Source of the DNA: JACMQX01 sp040385105
GTDB taxonomy: Bacteria > Pseudomonadota > Gammaproteobacteria > Burkholderiales > Burkholderiaceae_C
Reading direction: 5' to 3'
NCBI GenBank assembly: GCA_040385105.1
Contig: JAZKHY010000004.1
Coordinates: 62,001 to 126,000, forward strand
Length of the DNA stretch: 64,000 nt
Part shown: positions 48,270 to 57,209 of the stretch, in pieces
How positions within the stretch are numbered: position 1 is the stretch's first letter
Layout: every line of letters starts with the position of its first letter
Position numbers and translations under genes: made by a program
The notes under the pieces: model-generated
Told to the model about the DNA's origin: nothing
Databases searched by the model: none
The model's input: the letters and a program-made list of their open reading frames with translations, nothing else

Positions 48270-49249
48270 ACACCATGAAATCACTTCGTCTCATCGCCAT
48301 TGCCGCTTCGGCAGCCCTTCTCGCTGCCTTGAGCGGCGTCGCCCAGGCGCAGGCCTATCCGTCAAGGCCCATCCGCCTGATCGTGCCGTTTGCCGCCGGC
48401 CAGGGCGCCGACGCCGCCGCGCGGCTGGTTGCGCAAAAGCTTTCGGACAACCTCAAGCAGCCCGTGGTGCTGGACAACCGCCCCGGCGCGGGCGGCAACA
48501 TCGGCGCCGAAGCGGTGGCCAAGGCGGCGCCGGACGGCTACACGCTGCTGGTGGGCTCCAACGGCACGCATGCCGCCAATGCTGCGCTGTATGCGTCGCT
48601 TCCGTTCAATCCGCAGGCGGACTTCATCCCGCTGTCGTACATCGGCTCGGTCGCGATGGTGATGCTGGCTGCCCCCGGTTTCCCGGCCCAGAACACGAAG
48701 GATGTGATCGCGATGGCCAGGGCGAAGCCGGACAGTGTGAGCATGGCCATCCCCAGCTCCACCGCGCGCGTGGTGCTGGAGCTGCTGCACAAGACCTCCG
48801 GCGCCCGGTTCAACCCGATTGCCTACAAGGCCAGCGCCGCTGCGGTGACCGACCTGATGGGCGGCCATGTGAACCTGTCCATCGACACAGTCATCGCCGC
48901 TGCGCCGCATGTCACCGCCGGCAAGCTCTCGGGCATTGCGGTGAGCACGGCGCAGCGCACCTCCGCCCTGCCCAATGTGCCGACCCTGGCCGAGGCCGGC
49001 CTGGCCGGCTTTGACCTGGCCGCATGGAACGTCTGGTTCGCGCCCAAGGGCACACCGCCGGAGATCGTGGGCAAGCTGAATGATGAACTGCGCAAGGTGC
49101 TGGCCGACCCGGACATCCAGGCTCGCCTGCGCGCGCTGGGCTATGAGCCTGGCGGCAGCCAGAATGCGAAGCAGGTGGCGGACTTCGTGACGGCCGAGTC
49201 GAAGAAGTGGGGCGACCTGATCCGCGCAGCGGGCCTCAAGGCGGAATGA
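48266..49249 (+). CDS. Bug/TctC-family binding protein
   Basis: A 327-residue periplasmic receptor. Signal peptide at 1-29 (hydrophobic IAIAASAALLAALSG, cleavage near AQAQA). The mature protein begins YPSRPIRLIVPFAAGQGAD; GGNIGAEAVAKAAPDGYT and LPNVPTLAEAG are also present. ATG at 48266 overlaps the hydrolase stop. Together with the second Bug protein at 51068 it brackets the AtuA genes, which suggests two related ligands. Confidence 0.92.
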   Translation: MNTMKSLRLIAIAASAALLAALSGVAQAQAYPSRPIRLIVPFAAGQGADAAARLVAQKLSDNLKQPVVLDNRPGAGGNIGAEAVAKAAPDGYTLLVGSNGTHAANAALYASLPFNPQADFIPLSYIGSVAMVMLAAPGFPAQNTKDVIAMARAKPDSVSMAIPSSTARVVLELLHKTSGARFNPIAYKASAAAVTDLMGGHVNLSIDTVIAAAPHVTAGKLSGIAVSTAQRTSALPNVPTLAEAGLAGFDLAAWNVWFAPKGTPPEIVGKLNDELRKVLADPDIQARLRALGYEPGGSQNAKQVADFVTAESKKWGDLIRAAGLKAE

Positions 49250-49291
49250 CACGCCCGCCCGCGACACACCTGCATTGCAAAGCATCCGCAC

Positions 49292-50662
49292 ATGACCCAT
49301 ACACCGGAGGCTGACCGCCTGCTCATCGGCTGCGCCGCAGGTTTTTCCGGCGACAGGACGGACGCTGCCGGGCCGGTGGTGGACACGCTGATTGCCATGG
49401 GCGGCCCGGCCTTCCTGATCTTCGAAACGCTGGCCGAACGCACACTCGCGCTGGCGCAGCTGCGCCGCCGCGATGATGAAAACACCGGCTATGAACCGCT
49501 GCTGGAAGACATGCTGCGGCCGGTGCTGGCGCGCTGCATGGCGCACGGCATCCGCATCGTCAGCAACTTTGGCGCGGCCAACCCGCAAGCTGCCGCGCGC
49601 CGGATCCGCGAGCTGGCGGCGTCCCTCAACATTGCCGCGCCGAAGATCGCGGTCATCCACGGCGACGACCTGTCCGGCATCGGCAAACAAAGCTGGCTGC
49701 GCGGGCACCTGGGTGCAGGGCTGGATGCAGTCAGCGTCGTCAGCGCCAATGCCTATCAGGGTGCGGAGGCCATCGCACGTGCGCTGGATGCCGGTGCGCA
49801 GATCGTGGTGGCCGGCCGCGTGGCCGACCCGTCGCTGGTGGCCGGGCCGGCGCTGTCGCATTTCGGCTGGGCCGCTGACGATTGGGACCGCATTGCGGGC
49901 GCCACCATGACAGGGCACCTGCTGGAATGCGGCGCCCAGGTCAGCGGCGGCTACTTTGCCGACCCCGGTTTCAAGGACGTGCCCGGCCTGGAGAAGGTGG
50001 GCTACCCCATTGCAGAAATATTCGCGGACGGCAGCTGCGTCATCGGCAAGGCCGCGCACACCGGCGGCGCCGTCACCCTGGCGACGGTCAAGGAGCAGCT
50101 GCTGTATGAGGTGCATGACCCCGCCGCCTACCTCACGCCCGACGTGGTGGCAGACATCACCGGCGCGCGGCTGGAGCAGGTGGGGCCGGACCGCATCCGC
50201 CTGAGCGGGGTGAGCGGCCACCCCCGTCCCGCGTCGCTCAAGGTCAACGTCTGCTACGAGGGCGGCTGGTTCGCCGAAGGCGAAATCTCCTACGCCGGCC
50301 CGCGTGCCGAGGGCCGCGCCCGGCTGGCCGCCGACGTGCTGCGCAAGCGCCTGCCCGGCCTGGCGCTGCGCTGCGACCTGATCGGCGCCCTCAGCGTGTT
50401 TGCCGACGATGGCGGCCGCATGCTGGGCAGCACGCCACCCGGCCAGGCGCGCGACGTGCGGCTGCGCGTGGCCGCGACCCACGACGACAAGGCGCAGGCC
50501 GAGCTGCTCTGCCGGGAAGTCACGGCGCTGTACACCTGCGGCCCCGCCGGCGGCGGCGGCGTGCGCACCAAAGTCACGCCGCGGCTCGGGCTGCTGTCCG
50601 GCCTGATTCCAAGGGAGGAACTGCCCTGCGGATTCAGTTTTCCGGGAGGCCATGATGAATGA
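49292..50662 (+). CDS. AtuA-like protein, main (DUF1446) domain
   Basis: A 456-residue acyclic-terpene-utilisation AtuA/DUF1446 domain. Recognisable segments are IGCAAGFSGDR near the N-terminus, IVSNFGAANPQAAARRI, and VAGRVADPSLVAGP. Full AtuA proteins are about 590 residues and end in a ferredoxin-like domain. Here that domain is a separate gene overlapping by 11 bp. AtuA function is not established; it is needed for growth on citronellol-type terpenes in pseudomonads and occurs in many CoA-catabolic operons. Confidence 0.88.
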   Translation: MTHTPEADRLLIGCAAGFSGDRTDAAGPVVDTLIAMGGPAFLIFETLAERTLALAQLRRRDDENTGYEPLLEDMLRPVLARCMAHGIRIVSNFGAANPQAAARRIRELAASLNIAAPKIAVIHGDDLSGIGKQSWLRGHLGAGLDAVSVVSANAYQGAEAIARALDAGAQIVVAGRVADPSLVAGPALSHFGWAADDWDRIAGATMTGHLLECGAQVSGGYFADPGFKDVPGLEKVGYPIAEIFADGSCVIGKAAHTGGAVTLATVKEQLLYEVHDPAAYLTPDVVADITGARLEQVGPDRIRLSGVSGHPRPASLKVNVCYEGGWFAEGEISYAGPRAEGRARLAADVLRKRLPGLALRCDLIGALSVFADDGGRMLGSTPPGQARDVRLRVAATHDDKAQAELLCREVTALYTCGPAGGGGVRTKVTPRLGLLSGLIPREELPCGFSFPGGHDE

Positions 50663-51026
50663 CGCCACCCGCCTGAAGACTCCGCTGTACCGGCTGGCGC
50701 ATGCGCGCACCGGCGACAAGGGCAACCGCTCCAACATCAGCGTGATCGCGTACCGCCCCGAGTTGTATGAGCTGCTGGTCGCGCAAGTCACCAGCGAAGC
50801 CGTGGCGCGGCAGTTCAGCGGCCGCGCGCCGGCCGTGGTGGCGCGCTACCTGCTGCCCAACCTGCACGCCATGAACTTCGTGCTCGACGAGGTGCTGGAC
50901 GGCGGCGTCAACGGCTCGCTCAACCTTGACAGCCATGGCAAGGCCCTGGCCTTCCACCTGCTGGAGCTGATGGTGGACGTGCCGGCCAGCCACCTTCCTT
51001 ACCTCACCGGCCCTGAAGAGGGCTGA
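50652..51026 (+). CDS. AtuA-like C-terminal ferredoxin-fold domain as a separate protein
   Basis: A 124-residue protein matching the small C-terminal domain of AtuA: YRLAHARTGDKGNRSNISVIAY near the start and a predicted alpha/beta plait fold. It starts 11 bp inside the main AtuA gene, so both chains are probably made in equal amounts and form one complex. An ATG at codon 2 is an equivalent start. Confidence 0.87.
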   Translation: MMNDATRLKTPLYRLAHARTGDKGNRSNISVIAYRPELYELLVAQVTSEAVARQFSGRAPAVVARYLLPNLHAMNFVLDEVLDGGVNGSLNLDSHGKALAFHLLELMVDVPASHLPYLTGPEEG

Positions 51027-51067
51027 CCCCTTACCCCCACACCCGCACTTCAACAGGAGACACCGCC

Positions 51068-52039
51068 ATGCCATTCACCACCCGCAGATCCGTCCTTGCC
51101 GTTGGCGCCGCGCTGCTCGCACTGCCTGCCATGCAGGCTGCCGCGCAAGGCTACCCCGCCAAGCCCATCACCTTTGTCGTGCCCTTTGCCGCCGGCAGCG
51201 CCACCGACCAGCTGGCGCGCGCCATCGGCCAGGGCGTCACGGCGGAAGGCAAGCAGAGCGTGGTCATCGACAACAAGGCCGGCGCCTCGGGCTTCATCGC
51301 CTCGCAGCTGGTGGCCAAGGCTACGCCTGACGGTTACACAGTGCTCATCACCACCAACACCACCCATGCGGCCAACGAGCACCTGTACAAGAAGCTGCCG
51401 TACGACCCCATCAAGGACTTCACACCCGTCACGGCGCTGGGCAAGGGCGGCCAGATCATGGTCGTCAACCCCAGCCTGCCGGCAAAGACGGTGGGCGAGT
51501 TCATCGCGCTGGCCAAAAAGGAGCCGGGCAAGTACAGCTTTGGCAGCGGCAGTTCGTCCAGCCGCATCGCAGGCGAGCAGTTGATGCAGATGGCCGACAT
51601 CAAGCTGCTGCATGTGCCCTACAAGAGCAACCCGCTGGCCGTGACCGACCTGCTCGGTGGCCAGATCAGCATGATGATCACCGACAACGCCACCGGCATC
51701 CCGCAAGTGCAGGCCGGCAAGCTGCGTGCGCTCGGTTACTCAGGCGCCAAACGCACGCCGCTGGCGCCCGATGTGCCGACCATCGGCGATACTGTCAAGG
51801 GCTACGAGATGGGCTACTGGTTCGCGGCCTATGTGCCTGCCGGCACACCGCCGGCCGTGGTGAACGAACTCAACCGTCTGCTGATCGCGGCGACGAAATC
51901 GTCCGGCGCGGTGAGCTTCTACCAGAGCACCGGCACGGAGGTGTACACCACGACGCCGGCGGACCTCGGCAAGTTCCAGGTCGCTGAAGCCCAGAAATGG
52001 GGAAAGATCATCAAGGCAGCCGGAATAGAAGCAGAGTAA
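51068..52039 (+). CDS. Bug/TctC-family binding protein
   Basis: A 323-residue receptor with a short signal peptide (cleavage near AAAQ at 29). The mature start is GYPAKPITFVVPFAAGSATD; the ASGFIASQLVAKATPDGYT segment follows. A good AGGAGA ribosome-binding sequence lies 9 bp upstream. It is the last gene of the LysR-linked operon and faces the convergent phosphodiesterase-fold gene across 4 bp. Confidence 0.92.
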   Translation: MPFTTRRSVLAVGAALLALPAMQAAAQGYPAKPITFVVPFAAGSATDQLARAIGQGVTAEGKQSVVIDNKAGASGFIASQLVAKATPDGYTVLITTNTTHAANEHLYKKLPYDPIKDFTPVTALGKGGQIMVVNPSLPAKTVGEFIALAKKEPGKYSFGSGSSSSRIAGEQLMQMADIKLLHVPYKSNPLAVTDLLGGQISMMITDNATGIPQVQAGKLRALGYSGAKRTPLAPDVPTIGDTVKGYEMGYWFAAYVPAGTPPAVVNELNRLLIAATKSSGAVSFYQSTGTEVYTTTPADLGKFQVAEAQKWGKIIKAAGIEAE

Positions 52040-52043
52040 GCGC

Positions 52044-52910
52044 TCAACCGAGCTCGACCATCACGGGCTGGTGGTCGGACACCTGGGTCACGCCGTCGAT
52101 CACCATCCTGCGCACCTTGCCCTTGAGCGCATCACTGACAAAGACAAAGTCGCAGCAGATGGGCACGGGCCCGTAGCGGCGGTCATGCAGGCGGAAGGTG
52201 GGGGGCTGCGGCGCGTTGCCGTGCAGCACATGCCAGCCGTCCCACCACTGGCCCTGTGACGCAAGGTCCGCAGGAGCCGCCGTCAGGGCGGCGTATTCGG
52301 GCTCGTGTGCTTCCAGGTTGAAGTCACCGCAGAGAACGGCCTGCGCCGTGTGCACCCGGGTCTGGAACGGCGAGCCGTCGTCGCTCGGTTCCGGCAGCGC
52401 CAGCGCATGGGCTGTGTACTGGCGGTGCAGCGCGAGCAGCGCATTGGCCTGCGCGATGCGCTGCGGCTTTGAATAAAACTCAAGATGCGTCGTCATCACC
52501 CGCACATAGCCGAGCACCGGGTCCGCCACCGTGACCACACTGCACATGCGCGGCATGCTGCGCACACCGCCGTCGGCCGGGTACGGCAAGGGGTGGTGCT
52601 GGACCTGCTGCACCGGCAGGCGTGTCGCAATGAGGTTGCCGAACCGCTGGCGGCCCACCGGGTCATGCCATTCATCCACCGCCGCACCGAAGAACAGCTG
52701 GTAGCCCGGCAGCAGGGCCTGCAGCAGCGCCGGCTGGTCATGGCTTGCATCACCCTGCAGGCGCGGGTAGTTGACTGCAATCTCCTGCAGGCACAGCACA
52801 TCAAAGCCGCCCTCGCCCGCCAGGTCGCGTGCCGCATTCACAATGCGTTCCGGGCTGACGACGCCGTCGTTGCCGCAGCACCACTGGGTGTTGAAGGTGA
52901 CGAGTTTCAT
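52044..52910 (-). CDS. Endonuclease/exonuclease/phosphatase (EEP)-fold protein
   Basis: A 288-residue EEP-superfamily hydrolase. The N-terminal strand MKLVTFNTQW, the metal-binding Glu in CLQEIAV, GDFN in the centre and the C-terminal SDHQPVMVEL are the family's conserved metal/active-site blocks. It has no signal peptide. EEP enzymes cleave phosphodiester bonds in DNA, inositol phosphates or sphingomyelin-type lipids. The gene is the last of a Ugp-like importer operon, which supports a small phosphodiester substrate rather than DNA repair. Confidence 0.88.
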   Translation of the reverse strand: MKLVTFNTQWCCGNDGVVSPERIVNAARDLAGEGGFDVLCLQEIAVNYPRLQGDASHDQPALLQALLPGYQLFFGAAVDEWHDPVGRQRFGNLIATRLPVQQVQHHPLPYPADGGVRSMPRMCSVVTVADPVLGYVRVMTTHLEFYSKPQRIAQANALLALHRQYTAHALALPEPSDDGSPFQTRVHTAQAVLCGDFNLEAHEPEYAALTAAPADLASQGQWWDGWHVLHGNAPQPPTFRLHDRRYGPVPICCDFVFVSDALKGKVRRMVIDGVTQVSDHQPVMVELG

Positions 52911-52928
52911 GGGTTCACCCTGGAAGAA

Positions 52929-53759
52929 TCATTTGATGCCCGCGCGCATGAAGCTCTGCACGAACTGCCGCTGGAACAGCAAAAACGCGATCAAGAGCGG
53001 CGCCGAGGTCATCAGCGTGGCGGCGGTGATGATGGACCAGTCCACGCCCTGGTCGGTGGACGAGAAGATCTGCAGCCCCACCGTGAGCGGACGCGCATTG
53101 ACGCTGTTGGTGATGATGAGCGGCCACAGGAAGTTGTTCCAGTGGAAGCTGATGGACACGAGCGCAAACGCCGTGTACACCGGCCTGGCCAGCGGCACAT
53201 AGACGCGCCAGAGCACCTGCATGGCGCTGGCGCCTTCCACCCGCGCCGCTTCGTCCAGCTCCTTCGGGATGCCCATGAAGGTCTGGCGCAGCAGGAAGAT
53301 GGCAAACGCCGACGCGAAGTACGGCAGGCCGATGGCCAGCAGCGTGTCCACCAGGCCCAGCTGCGACATGGTCTTGTAGTTCTCCACCAGCAGGATGTCG
53401 GGCATGATCATCAGCTGCACCAGCACCAGCGAGAACGCAATGTTCTTGCCGCGGAATTCATAGCGGGCAAAGGCATAGGCGGCCAGCGTGGACAGCACCA
53501 GCTGCACGGCCAGGATCATCGTCACCAGCATGGTGGTGTTGAGGAAATAGCGGGCAAAGGGCGCTGCGGCCCAGGCGTTGCGGAAGTTGTCCAGCGTCAG
53601 CGGGGCCAGCAGCACAAACCGCGTGGAGAACTCGGCCGGGTGGAACGCCGTCCACACCGCATAGGCCAGCGGCAGGATCCACAGCAGCGCCAGCAGCCAC
53701 GCGGCCAGGGTGTCGAGCCAGCCGGGCTCGTTGTAGGCGGGGCTCATCGCGGCGCTCAT
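52929..53759 (-). CDS. ABC transporter permease, UgpE type
   Basis: A 276-residue permease with about six membrane segments, the first at about 18-40. The EAA loop reads ELDEAARVEGASAMQVLWRVYVPLARP. ATG at 53759 overlaps the upstream permease stop by 4 bp. It forms the translocation pore with the product at 53756-54652 and is energised by the ATPase at 56028. Confidence 0.92.
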   Translation of the reverse strand: MSAAMSPAYNEPGWLDTLAAWLLALLWILPLAYAVWTAFHPAEFSTRFVLLAPLTLDNFRNAWAAAPFARYFLNTTMLVTMILAVQLVLSTLAAYAFARYEFRGKNIAFSLVLVQLMIMPDILLVENYKTMSQLGLVDTLLAIGLPYFASAFAIFLLRQTFMGIPKELDEAARVEGASAMQVLWRVYVPLARPVYTAFALVSISFHWNNFLWPLIITNSVNARPLTVGLQIFSSTDQGVDWSIITAATLMTSAPLLIAFLLFQRQFVQSFMRAGIK

Positions 53760-54652
53760 TTGTAATGCACCCGCTTGTCCAGCACAAAGAACTGGAACAA
53801 CGCCACGCTGGCCAGCACCACCACCAGCACCACCGTGATGGCCGACGCATAGGCCGTGTCCCAGAACTTGAAGCCAACCTCGTACAGGTGGTACAGCAGC
53901 AGGGTGGAGGCGTTGTCCGGCCCGCCGCGCGTGAGCACGAACACATGGTCCACCATGCGGAAGCCGTTGATCACGGCATTGACCAGCACGAACAGCGTGG
54001 TGGGCATCAACAGGGGCCACTGCACCCGCCTGAAGAAGTACCAGCGCGACGCGCCCTCAATGGCCGCGGCCTCGCGCAGGCTGGGGTTGAGCGTCTGCAG
54101 CGCGGCCAGGTAGAAGATCATGAAGAAGCCGGCCTCCTTCCACACCGCCACCAGCGTGATGCAGGCCAGCGCCGTGCGCTGGTCGCCGAGCCAGTTGTGC
54201 GACGGCAGGCCCAGCAGGCTGGTGAACTGCTCAAGCAGGCCGTACTGCGGCGTGTAGAAGAACAGCCAGATATTGGCCACCGCAATCATCGGCAGCACCG
54301 TGGGCGTGAAGTAGGCCATGCGCAGGAAGGCGCGGCCGGCAATGCGCTCGTTCACCCACAGCGCCATCACCAGCGCCAGGCCGATGGACAGGGGAATGGT
54401 CGCGCCCGCGAACCACAGGTTGTTCTTCACCGCCTTCCAGAACACCGGGTCGTCCGCCATGGCCTGGTAGTTTTCGATGCCCACCCACACGGCCGGGCGG
54501 CTGCCCTTGGGTGTGGAAAAGAAGCTGTCGATGAAGGTGGCAAGCGTCGGCCAGTGGGTGAACGACACCAGCAGCACCATCGCCGGCAGCAGCAAAAGCC
54601 ACGCGTGGATGGCCGCGTGGCTTTGATGGGAAGGCGCAGCGCGGCCGGTCAC
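53756..54652 (-). CDS. ABC transporter permease, UgpA type
   Basis: A 298-residue permease. The first membrane segment starts near residue 13 (AIHAWLLLLPAMVLLVSF). The EAA loop is SLREAAAIEGASRWYFFRRVQWPLL. It begins 6 bp after the binding-protein gene and overlaps the next permease. The B-A-E order matches the sn-glycerol-3-phosphate importer. Confidence 0.92.
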   Translation of the reverse strand: MTGRAAPSHQSHAAIHAWLLLLPAMVLLVSFTHWPTLATFIDSFFSTPKGSRPAVWVGIENYQAMADDPVFWKAVKNNLWFAGATIPLSIGLALVMALWVNERIAGRAFLRMAYFTPTVLPMIAVANIWLFFYTPQYGLLEQFTSLLGLPSHNWLGDQRTALACITLVAVWKEAGFFMIFYLAALQTLNPSLREAAAIEGASRWYFFRRVQWPLLMPTTLFVLVNAVINGFRMVDHVFVLTRGGPDNASTLLLYHLYEVGFKFWDTAYASAITVVLVVVLASVALFQFFVLDKRVHYK

Positions 54653-54658
54653 TGGTTC

Positions 54659-55945
54659 TTACTTGTAGGAGCGCAAGAGCCGGTCAGCTTCCTTCTGCGC
54701 ATCCTCCATCGCCTGCTTGGGCGTCTTGGTGCCCAGCAGCGCAGCCTGCAAGCCGTCGTTGAGCGCCTTGGTCACGCGCTGGTTGTCATGGGTGGACAGC
54801 TCGGGCATGGACACGGGCAGCTGGTCGCGCGCCACCAGGGCCGGCGGGAAGTCCCGGCCGTACTTGCGCAATGTGTCGGTGCCGTAGGCGGCGTCAGACA
54901 CGGCGACGTAGCCGGTTTCCATGCTCCACTGGGCCGCGCGCTCGGGCTGGGTCACCCACTTGATGAACCTGAAGGCCGCTTCCTGCTGCGCAGGCGTGGC
55001 CTTCTTGGAGATGTAGAAGTTGCCGCCGCCGGTGGGCGAGCCCTTGCGCTTGTTGCCCGGGATCATCGCCACGCCAAAGTCGAACCTGGCATTGTTCTTG
55101 ACGTTGGTCAGGTTGCCAGTGGTGGTGAAGATCATCGCGGCTTTCTTCTCGAAGAAGTCCTTGGGCGTGGTGCCCCACTCCACGATACCGGGCGGGTGCA
55201 CGCCGGCCTTGGTGAGGTCCACCCAGTACTGCAAGGCCTCAATGACCTTCGGGTCGTCGTACTTCACCGCAGTGCCCGCTTCGTTGGCCAGCACGGCGTC
55301 ATTGGTGGTGGTCAGCGTCTGGAACAGCCAGTACGGGAAGCCGCTGGACGGGATCTGCACGCCCCACTGCGTGACCTTGCCGCTGGCGTCCTTTTTGGTC
55401 AGTTTGGTGGCGGCGTCCTTCAGCTCGGCCCAGGTGGCGGGCGGGTTGCTGATGCCGGCCTCCTTGAGCAATTCCTTGTTGTAGTACATCACCACGGTCG
55501 AGCGCTGGAACGGCACGCCCCAGGTCTTGCCGCCGGTCTGGCTGTTGGCCATGAAGGCCTTGTAGAAGCCGTTCAGCCAGGCCCTGTCGTCGGCGGTCTT
55601 GACGAAATTGTCGATGGGCACGATGGCGTCTTCATCAATCAGCGTGAACATGTCGGTGGACAGCAGCACCGACGTGACAGGCGGTGTGCCCGACTTGTGC
55701 GCCGTCAGCGCCTTGACGATGGTCTCCTGGTAGGTGCCCGCATAGATCGGGTTGACCTTGATGCCGGGATTGGCCTTGGTGAAGTCGGCGGCATAGCTGT
55801 CGATGATCTTCGTGATGGGCCCGCCCACCGCGACCGGGTAGAAGAATGAAATCTCCGTCTGTGCCTGCGCATGGGCCGTACCCAGGCCCAGGGTGGCAGC
55901 GGCAGTGGCTGCGAGCATGAAGCGGTTGAATGTCTTGCGTTGCAT
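54659..55945 (-). CDS. ABC transporter binding protein, UgpB-like
   Basis: A 428-residue periplasmic binding protein with a signal peptide (MLAATAAATLGLG, cleavage near AHAQA). The mature protein starts TEISFFYPVAVGGP and continues with KANPGIKVNPIYAGTYQETI, matching the UgpB family in layout. UgpB binds sn-glycerol-3-phosphate and glycerophosphodiesters. The ligand here is probably a polar phosphate ester or polyol, given the EEP-fold protein in the operon. Confidence 0.9.
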   Translation of the reverse strand: MQRKTFNRFMLAATAAATLGLGTAHAQAQTEISFFYPVAVGGPITKIIDSYAADFTKANPGIKVNPIYAGTYQETIVKALTAHKSGTPPVTSVLLSTDMFTLIDEDAIVPIDNFVKTADDRAWLNGFYKAFMANSQTGGKTWGVPFQRSTVVMYYNKELLKEAGISNPPATWAELKDAATKLTKKDASGKVTQWGVQIPSSGFPYWLFQTLTTTNDAVLANEAGTAVKYDDPKVIEALQYWVDLTKAGVHPPGIVEWGTTPKDFFEKKAAMIFTTTGNLTNVKNNARFDFGVAMIPGNKRKGSPTGGGNFYISKKATPAQQEAAFRFIKWVTQPERAAQWSMETGYVAVSDAAYGTDTLRKYGRDFPPALVARDQLPVSMPELSTHDNQRVTKALNDGLQAALLGTKTPKQAMEDAQKEADRLLRSYK

Positions 55946-56027
55946 GGTGAGTCTCTCCTTTGTTGTGTCAGCGTAAATGAACCGTGTGAAATGTGTGTGT
56001 CACTGCGGCGTCACGGAGCCGGGCGGC

Positions 56028-57062
56028 TCAGCCCAGCCGCTGCCCCTGCTCGTCAAAATGGTGCATGCCCGATGCTGGCCACTCCAGCATCACCTGGCTG
56101 CCCGCGCCCAGCTCGGCCTGGCCGCCGGTGCGCACGCTCAGCGTTTCGCTGCCCACGGTGCAGTGCAGGATCAGGTCGGCCCCCAGGTATTCGATGTTGC
56201 GCACCGCTGCCGGCACTCGCCCGCCCAGGCCCACCGCCTCGGGGCGGATGCCCAGCCAGTGGGCCATCCGGCCGTCAGGCGTGCCGCTGCGCCCTGCATC
56301 CACGTCGCTTCCGGCCACACGTCCGCCCTCCAGCCGCAGCAGGTTCATCGACGGCGTGCCGATGAAGCTCGCGGCGAACGTCGTCGCCGGCTGTGCATAG
56401 AGTGTGCGAGGCGAGGCCGCCTGCTCGATGCGCCCCTTGTTCAGCAGCACCACCTGGTCGGCCATGCTCATCGCCTCGGCCTGGTCATGGGTGACATACA
56501 CCACGGTGAGGTTCAGGCGCTGCTGCAGCTCGCGCAGCTCGGTGCGCATCTCCTGGCGCAGCTGGGCGTCCAGGTTGGACAGCGGCTCGTCCATCAGGCA
56601 GACCTTCGCCTGCGCCACCAGCGCCCGGCCCAGGGCCACCCGCTGCTGCTGGCCGCCTGAGAGCTGCGAGGGCTTGCGGTCCAGCAGCGCCGACAGGCCC
56701 AGCAGTTCCGCCGTTTCGGCCAGGCGCCGCGCCGTCTCGGCAGCCGGCATCTTGCGGACCGACAGGCCGAAGGTGATGTTGTCCGCCACATTCAGGTGCG
56801 GGAACAGCGCATAGTTCTGGAACACCATGGCGATGCCGCGCTGGGCGGGGGGCAGGCCGGTGACGTCCCGCCCGTCAATGAAGACCTGGCCGCTTGTGGC
56901 CGATTCAAGGCCCGCAATGATGCGCAGGGTAGTGGACTTGCCGCAGCCGGACGGCCCCAGCAGCACGCAGAAGCTCCCGGACGCAATGTCCAGCCGGATA
57001 TTTTCAAGCGCTGTGGTGTCGCCCCAGCGCTTGGCCACATCGACCAGCTGGATGGATGACAT
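56028..57062 (-). CDS. ABC transporter ATPase, UgpC/MalK type
   Basis: A 344-residue CUT1 ATPase. Walker A GPSGCGKST, Q-loop FQNYALFP, signature LSGGQQQR and Walker B VCLMDEPLSNLD are intact; the C-terminal TOBE region includes GIRPEAV. ATG at 57062 (MSSIQLVDV) is the conserved start. It is the first gene of the leftward operon. It faces the molybdenum hydroxylase genes across 147 bp with no clear promoter motif visible. Confidence 0.92.
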   Translation of the reverse strand: MSSIQLVDVAKRWGDTTALENIRLDIASGSFCVLLGPSGCGKSTTLRIIAGLESATSGQVFIDGRDVTGLPPAQRGIAMVFQNYALFPHLNVADNITFGLSVRKMPAAETARRLAETAELLGLSALLDRKPSQLSGGQQQRVALGRALVAQAKVCLMDEPLSNLDAQLRQEMRTELRELQQRLNLTVVYVTHDQAEAMSMADQVVLLNKGRIEQAASPRTLYAQPATTFAASFIGTPSMNLLRLEGGRVAGSDVDAGRSGTPDGRMAHWLGIRPEAVGLGGRVPAAVRNIEYLGADLILHCTVGSETLSVRTGGQAELGAGSQVMLEWPASGMHHFDEQGQRLG

Positions 57063-57209
57063 CAGGCCAGTATATGAAGCCCATGTGACAGTTCGATGCG
57101 GGTAAGTCCTATGAAGCAATTGGACACACTCGTCAGCAATGTCCTTGCGACGACAACTTCGCGCCGCGCTTGCCTCCAAGATCGCCCTGTCCAAACCAAG
57201 GAGACCACG

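Noticed and set aside
48362..50791. An 809-codon open frame on the minus strand opposite the Bug and AtuA genes
   Set aside because: High GC content produces long antisense frames; the translation is Arg/Ala/Gly-rich without domain motifs, while the plus strand encodes recognised families.
53765..55849. A 694-codon plus-strand frame opposite the UgpA/UgpB-like genes
   Set aside because: Low-complexity His/Gln/Arg-rich translation typical of an antisense shadow; the minus strand has intact transporter genes.
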